64,000 nucleotides of DNA from Rhodospirillales bacterium (GTDB lineage: Bacteria > Pseudomonadota > Alphaproteobacteria > Micavibrionales > Micavibrionaceae), in contig JACKJA010000002.1 of assembly GCA_020638175.1 (NCBI GenBank), positions 1,240,001 through 1,304,000 on the forward strand, in the 5' to 3' direction. The notes under the pieces are model-generated. The model had not been told where the DNA came from and searched no databases. It worked only from the letters and a program-made list of their open reading frames with translations. Shown piece by piece: positions 16,510 to 24,625 of the stretch. A program made the position numbers and the translations under genes. Within the stretch, counting starts at the first letter, position 1; each line of letters opens with the position of its first letter.

Positions 16510-17198
16510 TCGCTCAGCAAATCCGGGCGCCGGGCGTGGGTCAGGGCTTTGGCCTGTTCGTGCCGCCATTCGGCAATTTTTCCATGATCGCCGGTTTTCA
16601 GGATATCTGGAACGCTTAAAACGCGGCCGTCGGCTGTTTCCCAGTCGGCAGGGCGGGTATAGTGCGGGTATTCCAGCAAGCCGCCCGTACTCTCGGCAAA
16701 GCTTTCTTCGCTGACGGTCTCATTATTGCCCATCACACCGGGCAGCAGGCGAATGCACGCATCCATCATCAGGAGCGCCGCCGGTTCTCCGCCGGATAGA
16801 ACAAAGTCACCCACCGAGATTTCCTCGAACGCATGGGCATCCAGAACTCTCTGATCCACGCCTTCATAACGCCCGCAGAGCAGAGTGACTTCCGGCTGCG
16901 CAGTCAATTCCTCGGCCAAACGCTGGTTAAAAACCCGGCCGCGTGGCGAGAGATAGATTTTCCGGCCCGGTCGGGGCAGCGCCAAAAGGGCTTTTTCGAT
17001 CACATCGGCCCGCATCACCATACCCGCGCCGCCGCCATAGGGCGTATCATCGACGGTTTTGTGGACGCCCTCGGCGAAATCGCGGATATTCACGGCCTCA
17101 TACGACCAGTCACCGCGCTCCAGTGCTTTTCCGGCCAGTGAATGGCCCAGAAAGCCGGGAAACATTTCCGGGAATAATGTCAGCAGGTTGAATTTCAT
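16506..17198 (-). CDS. trmD: tRNA (guanine-N1)-methyltransferase
   Basis: Methylates G37 in tRNAs reading CNN/CGG-type codons, preventing +1 frameshifting; a SPOUT-class trefoil-knot enzyme using SAM. The 230 residues show FNLLTLFPEMFPGFL, DDTPYGGGAGMVMR, LLCGRYEGVDQRV, SVGDFVLSGGEPAAL and the C-terminal substrate region LLEYPHYTRP. Start ATG 17198 overlaps the stop of the HAD gene (ATGA), so translation is coupled. Length is normal. Confidence 0.97.
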   Translation of the reverse strand: MKFNLLTLFPEMFPGFLGHSLAGKALERGDWSYEAVNIRDFAEGVHKTVDDTPYGGGAGMVMRADVIEKALLALPRPGRKIYLSPRGRVFNQRLAEELTAQPEVTLLCGRYEGVDQRVLDAHAFEEISVGDFVLSGGEPAALLMMDACIRLLPGVMGNNETVSEESFAESTGGLLEYPHYTRPADWETADGRVLSVPDILKTGDHGKIAEWRHEQAKALTHARRPDLLSD

Positions 17199-17908
17199 GT
17201 CATTAACGGCGTTAAATCGTTCATGTCGTTGATAATGAGGCGTGCGCCGGCATCAATCAAGCCCTGTATCCGGGCGGAATGATCGCCTTCGCGCTCGATG
17301 ATAAAGCCGATGGGCGCCATTCCGGCATTTGTGCCCGCTGCCATATCCAGAACATTGTCTCCGATATAGGCGGTATGTAGGGGCGAAAATCCCATAGCCG
17401 CGGCAGCCTGAAGCAGGATATCCGGCGCGGGTTTGGGAGCTATGCCGTCTTTCAGGCAAAATACAAGATCGTTAAAGCGGGCTGCCAGCTCCGTCATATT
17501 ATCCAGATCCATATGAATCTTGGCAGGCTTTTTATTGGTCGCCATCGCGTAGCGGCCCGGATGCGCGTCCAGAAAATCGAGGGCTCCGGTGGCATACGGG
17601 GGCTGATGGTCACGGAATAACGTTTTTCGCAAAGCCCCGCGGCGGGCAATAAAAGAATCCACATAATCGGCGGACTCTAACCCGAACTGTTGAAAAACAA
17701 CGCTCAGCTTATCTTCTTCATTTTTTCCGGCCAGCGTCCGGACATAGGTGGGGGATAACCTCTCGGTTTTTCCGGCCATTTCCAAAGCTTCGTTCAGCAA
17801 GTCACAATCGAAATAGGCAAAAACAGATTCCGTATCAACCAGCGTCCCGTCAAAGTCAAACAGGACATTATCAAACGATAAATCATCGGGCCGACCGTAT
17901 AGGATCAT
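17195..17908 (-). CDS. HAD-superfamily phosphatase (phosphoglycolate phosphatase-like)
   Basis: Probable small-molecule phosphatase of 237 residues. All four HAD motifs are present: DFDGTLVDTE (D18, D20 nucleophile and acid), ATNKKP for motif II, KPAPDIL for motif III and GDNVLD for motif IV, with an alpha-helical cap between motifs I and II. The substrate is not predictable. It overlaps rimM upstream and trmD downstream by ATGA junctions, an insertion into the normally contiguous rimM-trmD pair. Co-translation suggests a conserved local unit rather than a stray gene. Confidence 0.9.
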   Translation of the reverse strand: MILYGRPDDLSFDNVLFDFDGTLVDTESVFAYFDCDLLNEALEMAGKTERLSPTYVRTLAGKNEEDKLSVVFQQFGLESADYVDSFIARRGALRKTLFRDHQPPYATGALDFLDAHPGRYAMATNKKPAKIHMDLDNMTELAARFNDLVFCLKDGIAPKPAPDILLQAAAAMGFSPLHTAYIGDNVLDMAAGTNAGMAPIGFIIEREGDHSARIQGLIDAGARLIINDMNDLTPLMT

Positions 17909-18402
17909 CGCAGCCCTTCCGGGATTTCAACGGTGACAACGCCGCCCTCTATATCCGTCTGCAAAACATACTGGTCGGCGAAAGGCAGGTAAAAACTGGC
18001 ACCGCTTTCAGGCTTGATATCCAGTAACGGTCCGGCCCCGAAATCATCGACGCCAATGATGTGCCCGATGGTGCTACCGTCTTTGGCGACGACCGTTATG
18101 CCGATCATGTCTTCGAAATAAATTTCTCCGTCTTCCGGAGCGGGCAGGGCGTCGCGGTCGATCCACAACGCCGTTCCGTGCAGTTTTTCGGCGGCAGTGC
18201 GGTCGGAAATGCCGTCCACAGCGGCCAGCCAGTATTTGCCCATGGAGTTTTTCATGGTGAGGGTAACGGAATCCGTCCCCCCATCACTTGTATAGAGCGT
18301 GCCGTTCAGCAGCGTAACGTCCTCGGCATACACCAGAACCTTCACCAGACCCTTAATCCCGTGTGCGGCTGTGATTTTGCCAAGGAGAATACGTTTGCTC
18401 AT
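17905..18402 (-). CDS. rimM: 16S rRNA processing protein RimM
   Basis: Assists maturation of the 30S head and binds S19. The 165-residue product starts MSKRILLGKITAAHGIKGLV, and has a YFEDMIGITVV segment and the PRC-barrel region GAGPLLDIKPESGASFYLPF. AAGGGAAAC precedes ATG 18402; an upstream in-frame extension is not RimM-like. It is separated from rpsP by a terminator-like hairpin, and its stop overlaps the HAD gene start. Confidence 0.96.
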   Translation of the reverse strand: MSKRILLGKITAAHGIKGLVKVLVYAEDVTLLNGTLYTSDGGTDSVTLTMKNSMGKYWLAAVDGISDRTAAEKLHGTALWIDRDALPAPEDGEIYFEDMIGITVVAKDGSTIGHIIGVDDFGAGPLLDIKPESGASFYLPFADQYVLQTDIEGGVVTVEIPEGLR

Positions 18403-18410
18403 AGTTTCCC

Positions 18411-18467
18411 TTAAAATAAAAAAGGCCACAGGCAGGGGCAGGGGTGAACCCGGCATGCGCTGTGGCC
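18411..18467 (-). terminator. Terminator or attenuator between rpsP and rimM
   Basis: On the - strand an 8-bp stem (18467-18460 with 18431-18424, GGCCACAG/CTGTGGCC) is followed by a T-rich run (TTTTTTATTTT, 18423-18412) just before the rimM ribosome-binding site. The large loop contains a small inner hairpin. It could reduce transcription after rpsP so that the ribosomal protein is made in excess of the processing enzymes. Confidence 0.6.
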
Positions 18468-18480
18468 CTTGGAACCGATA

Positions 18481-19023
18481 TTACTCGGCTTTTTTCTCTT
18501 CTTCAGCTTCAGCCGGTGCTTCAGCAGCAGCTTCCTCAGCCGGTGCTTCAGCAGCAGCTTCTTCCGCGGGAGCTTCAGCAGCGGCTTCCTCAGCCGGTGC
18601 TTCTTCAGCGGGAGCCTCTTCAGCCGGTGCTTCAGCAGCAGCTTTGGCTTCTTCTTCAGCCTGTTTGGCGGCTTCGGCGGCAGCTTCAGCTTTGTCCGCT
18701 TTGTCTTTTATCCGCTCTTGAGCTTTTTGGCCCGGTGCGGATTTTTGAGGTGTTTCGTTCCATTTCGGCATGTCGATGATACCGGCCTGGCCCAGGAAAC
18801 GGGCAACGCGCGAAGACGGCTCAGCCCCTTGGGACAGCCAGTACTTGATGCGTTCCTCGTTCAGGACAATGCGGCGCTCGTCGCCGGTTGCCAGCAACGG
18901 GTTGTGCGTGCCCAGCTTTTCGATGTAACGGCCGTCACGCGGAGCGCGGCGGTCTGCCACAACGATGCTGTAGTGCGGGCGTCCTTTACGTCCCCCGCGG
19001 GACATTCTGATTGATAGTGCCAT
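18481..19023 (-). CDS. rpsP: 30S ribosomal protein S16 with long Ala/Glu/Pro tail
   Basis: Small-subunit protein needed for 30S assembly. Residues 1-85 form the conserved S16 core (MALSIRMSRGGRKGRPHYSI, IEKLGTHNP, RIKYWLSQGAEPSSRVARFL). The remaining ~95 residues form a lysine-containing linker and a low-complexity tail of repeated APAEEA units, making the protein 180 residues, about double the usual bacterial length. Extended S16 tails are known in alphaproteobacteria, but this one is strongly repetitive. GGAG precedes ATG 19023. It lies 56 bp after ffh. Confidence 0.96.
   Translation of the reverse strand: MALSIRMSRGGRKGRPHYSIVVADRRAPRDGRYIEKLGTHNPLLATGDERRIVLNEERIKYWLSQGAEPSSRVARFLGQAGIIDMPKWNETPQKSAPGQKAQERIKDKADKAEAAAEAAKQAEEEAKAAAEAPAEEAPAEEAPAEEAAAEAPAEEAAAEAPAEEAAAEAPAEAEEEKKAE
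18490..18690. repeat. Low-complexity tandem repeat encoding the S16 tail
   Basis: Imperfect GCTTCAGC-rich units recur here in variants of about 15 and 30 bp and encode the Ala/Glu/Pro tail of S16. Such sequence is prone to slippage and to assembly error, so unit number may vary between strains. Confidence 0.8.
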
Positions 19024-19079
19024 TTTAGTTTTCTCCTTTGGTTTTTAGTCAGTTCGTTTGTTAGATCAAAATTGAATAT

Positions 19080-20641
19080 CTATCGCTTTTTCCCCTTCTT
19101 GCGGTCCTTTTTCTTGCCGCCGTGGGAAAAGCCGCCCAGACCACTAAGGCCGGGCATGTCAGCAAATGGGTTTGCGCCGGGTAGAGACTGGCCGGGTTGT
19201 AAAAACGGGTTCGCGCCCAGAGCGCCTTTGTCGGCCTGCGCCATATCGGCGGCCACCGCATCGGGGTCGAGGCTTTGCATCATCAGGTCGGCTTCCGCGC
19301 CGCCGCCCATCATGTCCTTCATCATGCCCATCATTTTGCCCATGCCCATTTTCTTCATGCGCTTCATCATGACCTGCATTTGCTCAAGCTGTTTGACCAG
19401 CTTGTTGACGTCCTGCACGGTCATGCCTGATCCGGCGGCAATCCGTTTGCGGCGGGACGCGTTCAGGGTTTTCGGCTTGCTGCGCTCTTCCGGGGTCATC
19501 GACAGGATAATCGCTTCCTGGCGCTTGAGAATTTTGTCATCCATCCCGGCTTCTTCGAGCTGGGCCGCCATCTTGCCAAGGCCGGGCAGCATTTTCATGA
19601 TTGAGCCTGCGCCGCCCATTTTGCTGATCTGCTTCATTTGCGAGAGCAGGTCGTTAAAATCGAACTGACCCTTGCTGAACTTCTTGGCCATTTTGGCCGC
19701 TTCTTCCTGGTCGACCGTTTCGGCGGCTTTCTCAACCAGGCTGACAACATCCCCCATGCCCAGGATACGCCCGGTCATCCGGTCCGGGTGGAACGGCTCC
19801 AGCGCATCCCATTTTTCGCCGATCCCCAGCAGTTTCACCGGCTTGCCGGTCACGGCCTTCATCGACATCGCCGCACCGCCGCGCGCATCGCCGTCGATCC
19901 GGGTCAGCATCACGCCGGTAATGCCGACTTTCTCATCAAACTTTTGTGCGGTGTTCACGGCATCCTGCCCGGTCATCGCATCGGCGACCAGCAGCGTTTC
20001 AACCGGGTGCGTCGCGGCTTTGACGTCCGCGACTTCCTGCATCAGCTCCTCATCGATCGACAGGCGGCCTGCCGTATCGAGGATCACAACATCATAGCCT
20101 TCCTTGCGGGCGGTATCCATGGCGCGCGCGGTAATCTCCAGCGGCTTTTGGCCTCGACGATTTCCAGCGTCGCGACGCCGGTCTGCTCCCCAAGCTGCTT
20201 AAGCTGCTCCTGCGCTGCCGGACGGTGAATGTCGAGCGAAGCCATCAGCACTTTGCGTTTATGCTTGTCGGTCAGGAATTTCGCGATTTTCGCGGTGCTG
20301 GTCGTTTTACCGGACCCCTGTAAACCAACCATCAGGTAGGCGCTCGGCGGATTACCGAATTGCAGGTCCGCGGTTTCGTCGCCGAGCATTTCGATCATCG
20401 CATCGTGGACGATCTTTACAACTTGCTGAACCGGGTTCACGCCCTTGATAACGTCCTGTCCGATCGCCAGTTCCTTAACGCGTTCGACAAAGGCTTTGAC
20501 AACCGGCAGGGCAACGTCGGCCTCCAGCAGCGCGACCTTGATTTCGCGCATCGCGGCATCGACATCGGCTTCCTTCAGGGCGCCTTTGCCTTTAAGCTTG
20601 TCAAATACGCCGCCGAGGCGGGAGCTAAGAGTCTCAAACAT
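19080..20641 (-). CDS. ffh: Signal recognition particle protein Ffh, with an apparent frameshift
   Basis: GTPase that binds 4.5S RNA and signal sequences and delivers ribosomes to FtsY. Two frames are needed. Codons from ATG 20641 give the N domain and the first part of the G domain (GLQGSGKTTSTAK, DIHRPAA) down to about 20153. A second frame, ending at 19080, continues with VVILDTAGRLSIDEEL, TRIDGDARGGAA and the Met-rich M domain. The break falls exactly in the usual TLEIVEGQ-type segment: restoring one base in the short C/G run at 20152-20153 joins the frames into a normal ~520-residue Ffh. As ffh is essential, a sequence error is more likely than a dead gene. Confidence 0.9.
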
Positions 20642-20797
20642 TTACAGTCCAATGCTAACAAAACAGTTTAACCGCCATGAGCGATCCTATTCGCCGGTGA
20701 CGGAGTATCCTTGGACACGACTTTGCAATGCAATTTGCGGGCAATGTCATGAAATTTGTGGGTTTTATAAGCGCATTTCCCGTGATATGCAAGGATT

Positions 20798-21604
20798 ATG
20801 TTGAGATTCAAAAAAATGCACGGGCTGGGCAATGATTTCATTATTATCGACCAGCGACAAAATCAGATTACTCTACCGACAGAAGCGATCCGGCGTCTGG
20901 CCAACCGTAAGAGGGGCATAGGCTGTGACCAGCTCGTGGTGATGGAGGCGTCTGAAAAAGCAGATGTCTTCATGCGGATATATAATGCCGATGGCGGTGA
21001 AGTCGGGGCCTGTGGCAATGCCACGCGCTGCGTTGCCCATATTGTTATGAAGGAACAGAATACGGAGCAATGTACGATAGAGACGGTTTCCGGCATTCTG
21101 GAATGCAAGATGGAGGGTGACCATGCGGTGACGGTTAACATGGGGGCGCCGCGTCTGAGCTGGCAGAATATCCCCTTGTCACAGGAAATGGACACGATGG
21201 CGCTGTCGGTGCAAATGGCGGGGCTGGAACCGCCGCTGGCCGTTAATATCGGCAATCCGCACTGCATTTTTATCGTTGATAACGTCGAAACCGCGCCGCT
21301 GGAGCAAATCGGTCCGGTCATGGAAAAGCACCCGTTATTCCCCGAACGCACCAATGTTGAGCTGATACAGGTGCTGGAGCCACGAAAACTGCGTGTCCGG
21401 GTTTGGGAACGGGGGTGCGGTGTTACCGAATCTTGCGGAACAGGCGCGTGTGCGTCTCTTGTGGCAGCCGTTCGCAAAGGCCTGTGCCGAAGAAATGCCG
21501 AAATTATCCTCGATGGAGGTTCGTTGTCGATCGAATGGCGGCGCGAGGACGACCATATCCTGATGACCGGCCCGATCGCTTACGTTTTCGAAGGGGCTGT
21601 TTAG
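20798..21604 (+). CDS. dapF: Diaminopimelate epimerase
   Basis: Converts LL- to meso-diaminopimelate for lysine and peptidoglycan synthesis using two cysteines. Both are present: C72 in GACGNATRC and C213 in ESCGTGAC. Other family features are the start LRFKKMHGLGNDFIIID, NADGGEVG and NIGNPHCIF. The 268 residues are within the normal range. AAGGATT lies upstream of ATG 20798. It begins a + strand series with mtaB and ftsY, divergent from ffh. Confidence 0.97.
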   Translation: MLRFKKMHGLGNDFIIIDQRQNQITLPTEAIRRLANRKRGIGCDQLVVMEASEKADVFMRIYNADGGEVGACGNATRCVAHIVMKEQNTEQCTIETVSGILECKMEGDHAVTVNMGAPRLSWQNIPLSQEMDTMALSVQMAGLEPPLAVNIGNPHCIFIVDNVETAPLEQIGPVMEKHPLFPERTNVELIQVLEPRKLRVRVWERGCGVTESCGTGACASLVAAVRKGLCRRNAEIILDGGSLSIEWRREDDHILMTGPIAYVFEGAV

Positions 21605-21605
21605 G

Positions 21606-21851
21606 TCAGGGCTGGTTCAATGCCAGTTTTTCTAAAGGGGGAGGCTGTTTCGAGGGCTCATCATGAACGTCTGCGGCTTCATGGGCGGCTGTTACGCTTT
21701 GATTACTCTCATGCTGTTGGCTGATTTGCCAGGCCAAAGTACCACCAAACGCAAAGGCAATGGCCAGAATTCCTGGAACGATCGACCCTCCGGTGGCTTG
21801 GTCGTGAAACAGGCGCCGCATGGGCCGTTTCTCAAAACCGGATTTTTCCAT
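21606..21851 (-). CDS. Small single-pass membrane protein, unknown
   Basis: An 81-residue frame on the - strand, convergent with dapF and ending two bases after it. GGAAGGG lies about 9 bp before ATG 21851. The protein has a basic N-terminus (EKRPMRRLFHD), one hydrophobic helix (SIVPGILAIAFAFGGTLAW) and a hydrophilic His/Glu/Pro-rich C-terminal part. It is probably an inner-membrane protein with the tail outside. No family is recognised. Confidence 0.62.
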   Translation of the reverse strand: MEKSGFEKRPMRRLFHDQATGGSIVPGILAIAFAFGGTLAWQISQQHESNQSVTAAHEAADVHDEPSKQPPPLEKLALNQP

Positions 21852-22003
21852 TATGTTTTTTCCCTTCCGAATCCAGAAATGATCCGAAAAGAAGTCTATT
21901 CATTTTTGAAAAAATCTTTCAAGGAATATCGAAATATATATGCCGGGTTGTCATACTATGTTTGACGCAGACCGTAAGAATCCACTATAAAACGTTTTTT
22001 TAT

Positions 22004-22080
22004 TTGTCATCCTGAGCGTTAGCGAAGGATCTTTAAACGTGAAGGCAGGGCAAAGATTCTTCGTTTCACTCAGAATGACA
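22004..22080. repeat. Imperfect palindromic intergenic element (TCATCCTGAG type)
   Basis: The left arm TGTCATCCTGAGCG and the right arm CACTCAGAATGACA are near inverse complements, and the inner parts (AGGATCTTT / AAAGATTCTT) pair too, giving a long hairpin of about 77 bp. It lies immediately upstream of mtaB and reads as a dispersed intergenic palindrome, not as coding sequence, although a frame passes through it. Confidence 0.75.
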
Positions 22081-22095
22081 GAAGCAAAAGGCATC

Positions 22096-23358
22096 ATGGA
22101 AAAGAAGGAACCGCAGGTCGTAACATTTGGCTGTCGCCTCAATACCTATGAGAGCGAGGTCATGAAAAAGCATGCCCGCAATGCCGGGTTGACCGACGCT
22201 GTGATTTTCAATAGCTGCGCCGTGACGAAAGAGGCCGAACGGCAGCTGCGTCAGGCTATCCGCAAAACCCGTCGTGAAAATCCGGAAACCAAGATCATCG
22301 TCACGGGCTGTGCCGCCCAGATTTCCCCAGACCAGTATGGCGGGATGGAAGAAATTGATCTCGTTATTGGTAACGACCTGAAAATGAAGGCCGAGACATG
22401 GGGCGCGCCGCCGGCCGAGAAAGTCATCGTCAACGACATTATGGCGGTCAGGGAAACGGCGCCGCAACTGGTCGAGGGGCTGGAAGGCCGCACCCGCGCC
22501 TTTGTTCAGGTGCAAAACGGCTGCGATCATCGCTGTACCTTTTGTATCATTCCCTATGGCCGGGGGAATTCTCGCTCCGTTTCTATTCCCGATATCGTTG
22601 CCGAAGTAAAACGGCTGGTTGAAAACGGCTATGCCGAAATTGTCCTGACCGGGGTGGATATTGCTTCTTACGGTACGGACCTGCCGGGCGAGCCGACGCT
22701 GGGTTATATGATTTCCCGTGTGCTCGCCTTTGTCCCGGATGTAAAGCGCCTGCGCTTGTCATCCATGGATCCGGCGGCGATTGACGATGATATCTGGAAG
22801 CTGATTGCCGAAGACGAACGCTTCATGCCGCATCTGCATCTCTCGCTGCAGGCCGGGGATGACATGATCCTGAAACGCATGAAACGTCGCCATAATCGTC
22901 AGGATGTGATTGATCTGTGCGCGCGGGCGCGCTCTTACCGTCCGGATATGGTGTTTGGCGCCGATATTATTGCCGGGTTCCCGACCGAAACCGACGAGAT
23001 GTTCGAGAACACCCTGCGCATCGTTGAAGAAGCCGGAATTATTCACCCGCACGTTTTCCCGTATTCCGAGCGCGAAGGCACGCCTGCCGCGCGGATGCCC
23101 GCTGTTGATGTGCCGGTTCGCAAGGAACGGGCCGCCCGTTTGAGAGAAGCCGGGGACTCCGAATTGCAAAAATTTTTGAAGACACGGTTGAATAAGATTG
23201 AAAAAATTCTGGTAGAAAAAGATAATACGGGCCGAACTGAGCACTTTGTGATGGTGACGCTGGACAGGGATGTGCCGGCCGGCTCTATCGTGACGGCAAA
23301 GGTCACAGGGCAAGAGGGAGACAGGCTGACGGCCTGTATTGAACAAAACGCGGCATAA
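22096..23358 (+). CDS. mtaB: tRNA t6A37 methylthiotransferase MtaB
   Basis: Radical-SAM enzyme that adds a methylthio group to t6A37 of ANN-decoding tRNAs. The 420-residue protein has the N-terminal cluster cysteines (FGCRLN, NSCAVT, TGCAAQ), the radical-SAM motif CDHRCTFC, LTGVDIASYG and a C-terminal TRAM-like domain. FGCRLN and CAVT are typical of MtaB rather than MiaB or RimO. ATG 22096 was chosen because the in-frame extension to 22039 runs through the palindromic repeat. It lies between dapF and the riboflavin genes. Confidence 0.94.
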   Translation: MEKKEPQVVTFGCRLNTYESEVMKKHARNAGLTDAVIFNSCAVTKEAERQLRQAIRKTRRENPETKIIVTGCAAQISPDQYGGMEEIDLVIGNDLKMKAETWGAPPAEKVIVNDIMAVRETAPQLVEGLEGRTRAFVQVQNGCDHRCTFCIIPYGRGNSRSVSIPDIVAEVKRLVENGYAEIVLTGVDIASYGTDLPGEPTLGYMISRVLAFVPDVKRLRLSSMDPAAIDDDIWKLIAEDERFMPHLHLSLQAGDDMILKRMKRRHNRQDVIDLCARARSYRPDMVFGADIIAGFPTETDEMFENTLRIVEEAGIIHPHVFPYSEREGTPAARMPAVDVPVRKERAARLREAGDSELQKFLKTRLNKIEKILVEKDNTGRTEHFVMVTLDRDVPAGSIVTAKVTGQEGDRLTACIEQNAA

Positions 23359-23383
23359 GAGCCGCCAACATTAAGGAAACATC

Positions 23384-23977
23384 ATGTTTACAGGTATCGT
23401 TACCGACCTTGGCGAAGTCGTCCGGATCGACAAAAACAAGGGCGACTGGCGGCTTTTTGTCCGTTGCCGCTATGACCTTGAAAAGGTAAAAATCGGCGCT
23501 TCAATCGCGTGTGATGGCTGCTGCCTGACGGTCGTCGACAAGGAATATGGTGCTTTTGCCGTTGATGTCTCGCATGAGACGCTTTCAAAAACAACGATTG
23601 GCGACTGGGAAGAGGGGCGCCGCGTCAATCTCGAACAATCCCTGCATCTGGGGGATGAGCTGGGCGGGCATTTCGTGTTTGGTCATGTCGATGGACTGGC
23701 GACGATGGAATCCGTGACGATGGACGGTGATTCTCACCGTCTTAAAATCAGTGTCCCGGATAATCTGGCCTGTTATTTTGCCCCGAAAGGCTCCGTGGCT
23801 CTGAACGGTGTGTCCCTGACGGTCAACGAGGTTGAAGGCAACACCTTTGGTGTCAATATTATCCCGCACACCTGGACGGTGACCAATCTTGGCTACCTCA
23901 AACCCGGTGATAAAATGAATGTCGAAATTGATATGCTTGCCCGCTACGTGGCCCGTATTATGGGGAAAGACGCGTAA
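23384..23977 (+). CDS. ribE: Riboflavin synthase, alpha subunit
   Basis: Dismutates two 6,7-dimethyl-8-ribityllumazine molecules into riboflavin. The 197 residues contain the two internally similar lumazine-binding barrels, each opening with the family motif: MFTGIVTDLGEV at the N-terminus and HFVFGHVDGLA near residue 99. Also visible are IACDGCCLTVVD and SVALNGVSLTVNEV, and HTWTVTNLGYLKPGD in the second domain. It is the first of three contiguous riboflavin genes, 25 bp after mtaB. Confidence 0.96.
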   Translation: MFTGIVTDLGEVVRIDKNKGDWRLFVRCRYDLEKVKIGASIACDGCCLTVVDKEYGAFAVDVSHETLSKTTIGDWEEGRRVNLEQSLHLGDELGGHFVFGHVDGLATMESVTMDGDSHRLKISVPDNLACYFAPKGSVALNGVSLTVNEVEGNTFGVNIIPHTWTVTNLGYLKPGDKMNVEIDMLARYVARIMGKDA

Positions 23978-23980
23978 GTG

Positions 23981-24622
23981 ATGGGCGAAGCTGCTATGAG
24001 TGTTGCAGGGAACCCCCCGGTGATTGTTGCTATTGATGAAATTCTGGACGATCTGCGGGCCGGCCGGATGGTTATCATGGTCGATGATGAAAATCGTGAG
24101 AACGAGGGTGATCTGATCGTCCCGGCTCAGTGCGCCACAGCCGATGTCATTAATTTCATGGCTATGCATGGCCGGGGGTTGATCTGTCTGGCGATGGAGG
24201 GGGCAATGGCCGACCGGCTGGAGCTGCCGTTGATGACCCGGAAAAACACCGATCGCTTTGGTACGGCTTTTACCGTGTCGATCGAAGCTCGCGAAGGCGT
24301 GACTACCGGCATTTCCGCTTATGACCGCGCCAGAACGGTCGCTGTGGCTGTTGATCCGGAAAGCGGCCCGGGTGATATTGTTGTCCCTGGTCATGTTTTC
24401 CCGATCCGGGCGCGTGAAAACGGGGTTTTGGAGCGGGCAGGCCATACCGAGGCCGCTGTCGATCTGGCGAAACTGGCTGGCTATTCGGGCGCGGGTGTGA
24501 TATGCGAGATAATGAAGGATGACGGCACGATGGCCCGCCTTCCGGACCTTGTCGGGTTTGCCCGGCAACACGGATTAAAAATCGGTTCTATCGCCGATTT
24601 GATTGATTACAGAAAGGTATAG
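23981..24622 (+). CDS. ribB: 3,4-dihydroxy-2-butanone 4-phosphate synthase
   Basis: Makes the four-carbon precursor of lumazine from ribulose 5-phosphate. The 213-residue product has the metal/substrate loop VDDENRENEGDLI, GRGLICLAM, the TGISAYDRA region and the GHTEAAVDLAKLAGY motif. It lacks a GTP cyclohydrolase II domain, so it is monofunctional here. The start is uncertain: ATG 23981 follows GGGGAAAG, while ATG 23996 and GTG 23978 are close alternatives. It begins almost directly after the ribE stop and ends 3 bp before ribH. Confidence 0.94.
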   Translation: MGEAAMSVAGNPPVIVAIDEILDDLRAGRMVIMVDDENRENEGDLIVPAQCATADVINFMAMHGRGLICLAMEGAMADRLELPLMTRKNTDRFGTAFTVSIEAREGVTTGISAYDRARTVAVAVDPESGPGDIVVPGHVFPIRARENGVLERAGHTEAAVDLAKLAGYSGAGVICEIMKDDGTMARLPDLVGFARQHGLKIGSIADLIDYRKV

Positions 24623-24625
24623 AAT

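Noticed and set aside
18490..18690. Possible CRISPR array in the repeat-rich stretch
   Set aside because: Repeats are in frame, imperfect, contiguous and encode the S16 tail; there are no spacers and no cas genes.
20084..20641. Programmed frameshift or a separate short Ffh-like gene
   Set aside because: The first frame ends in an out-of-family tail and the second begins mid-helix; no slippery heptamer with a structured signal is evident, and one missing base explains it.
22039..22095. N-terminal extension of mtaB through the palindrome
   Set aside because: The extension is encoded by the repeat element and is not MtaB-like; ATG 22096 starts the conserved sequence.
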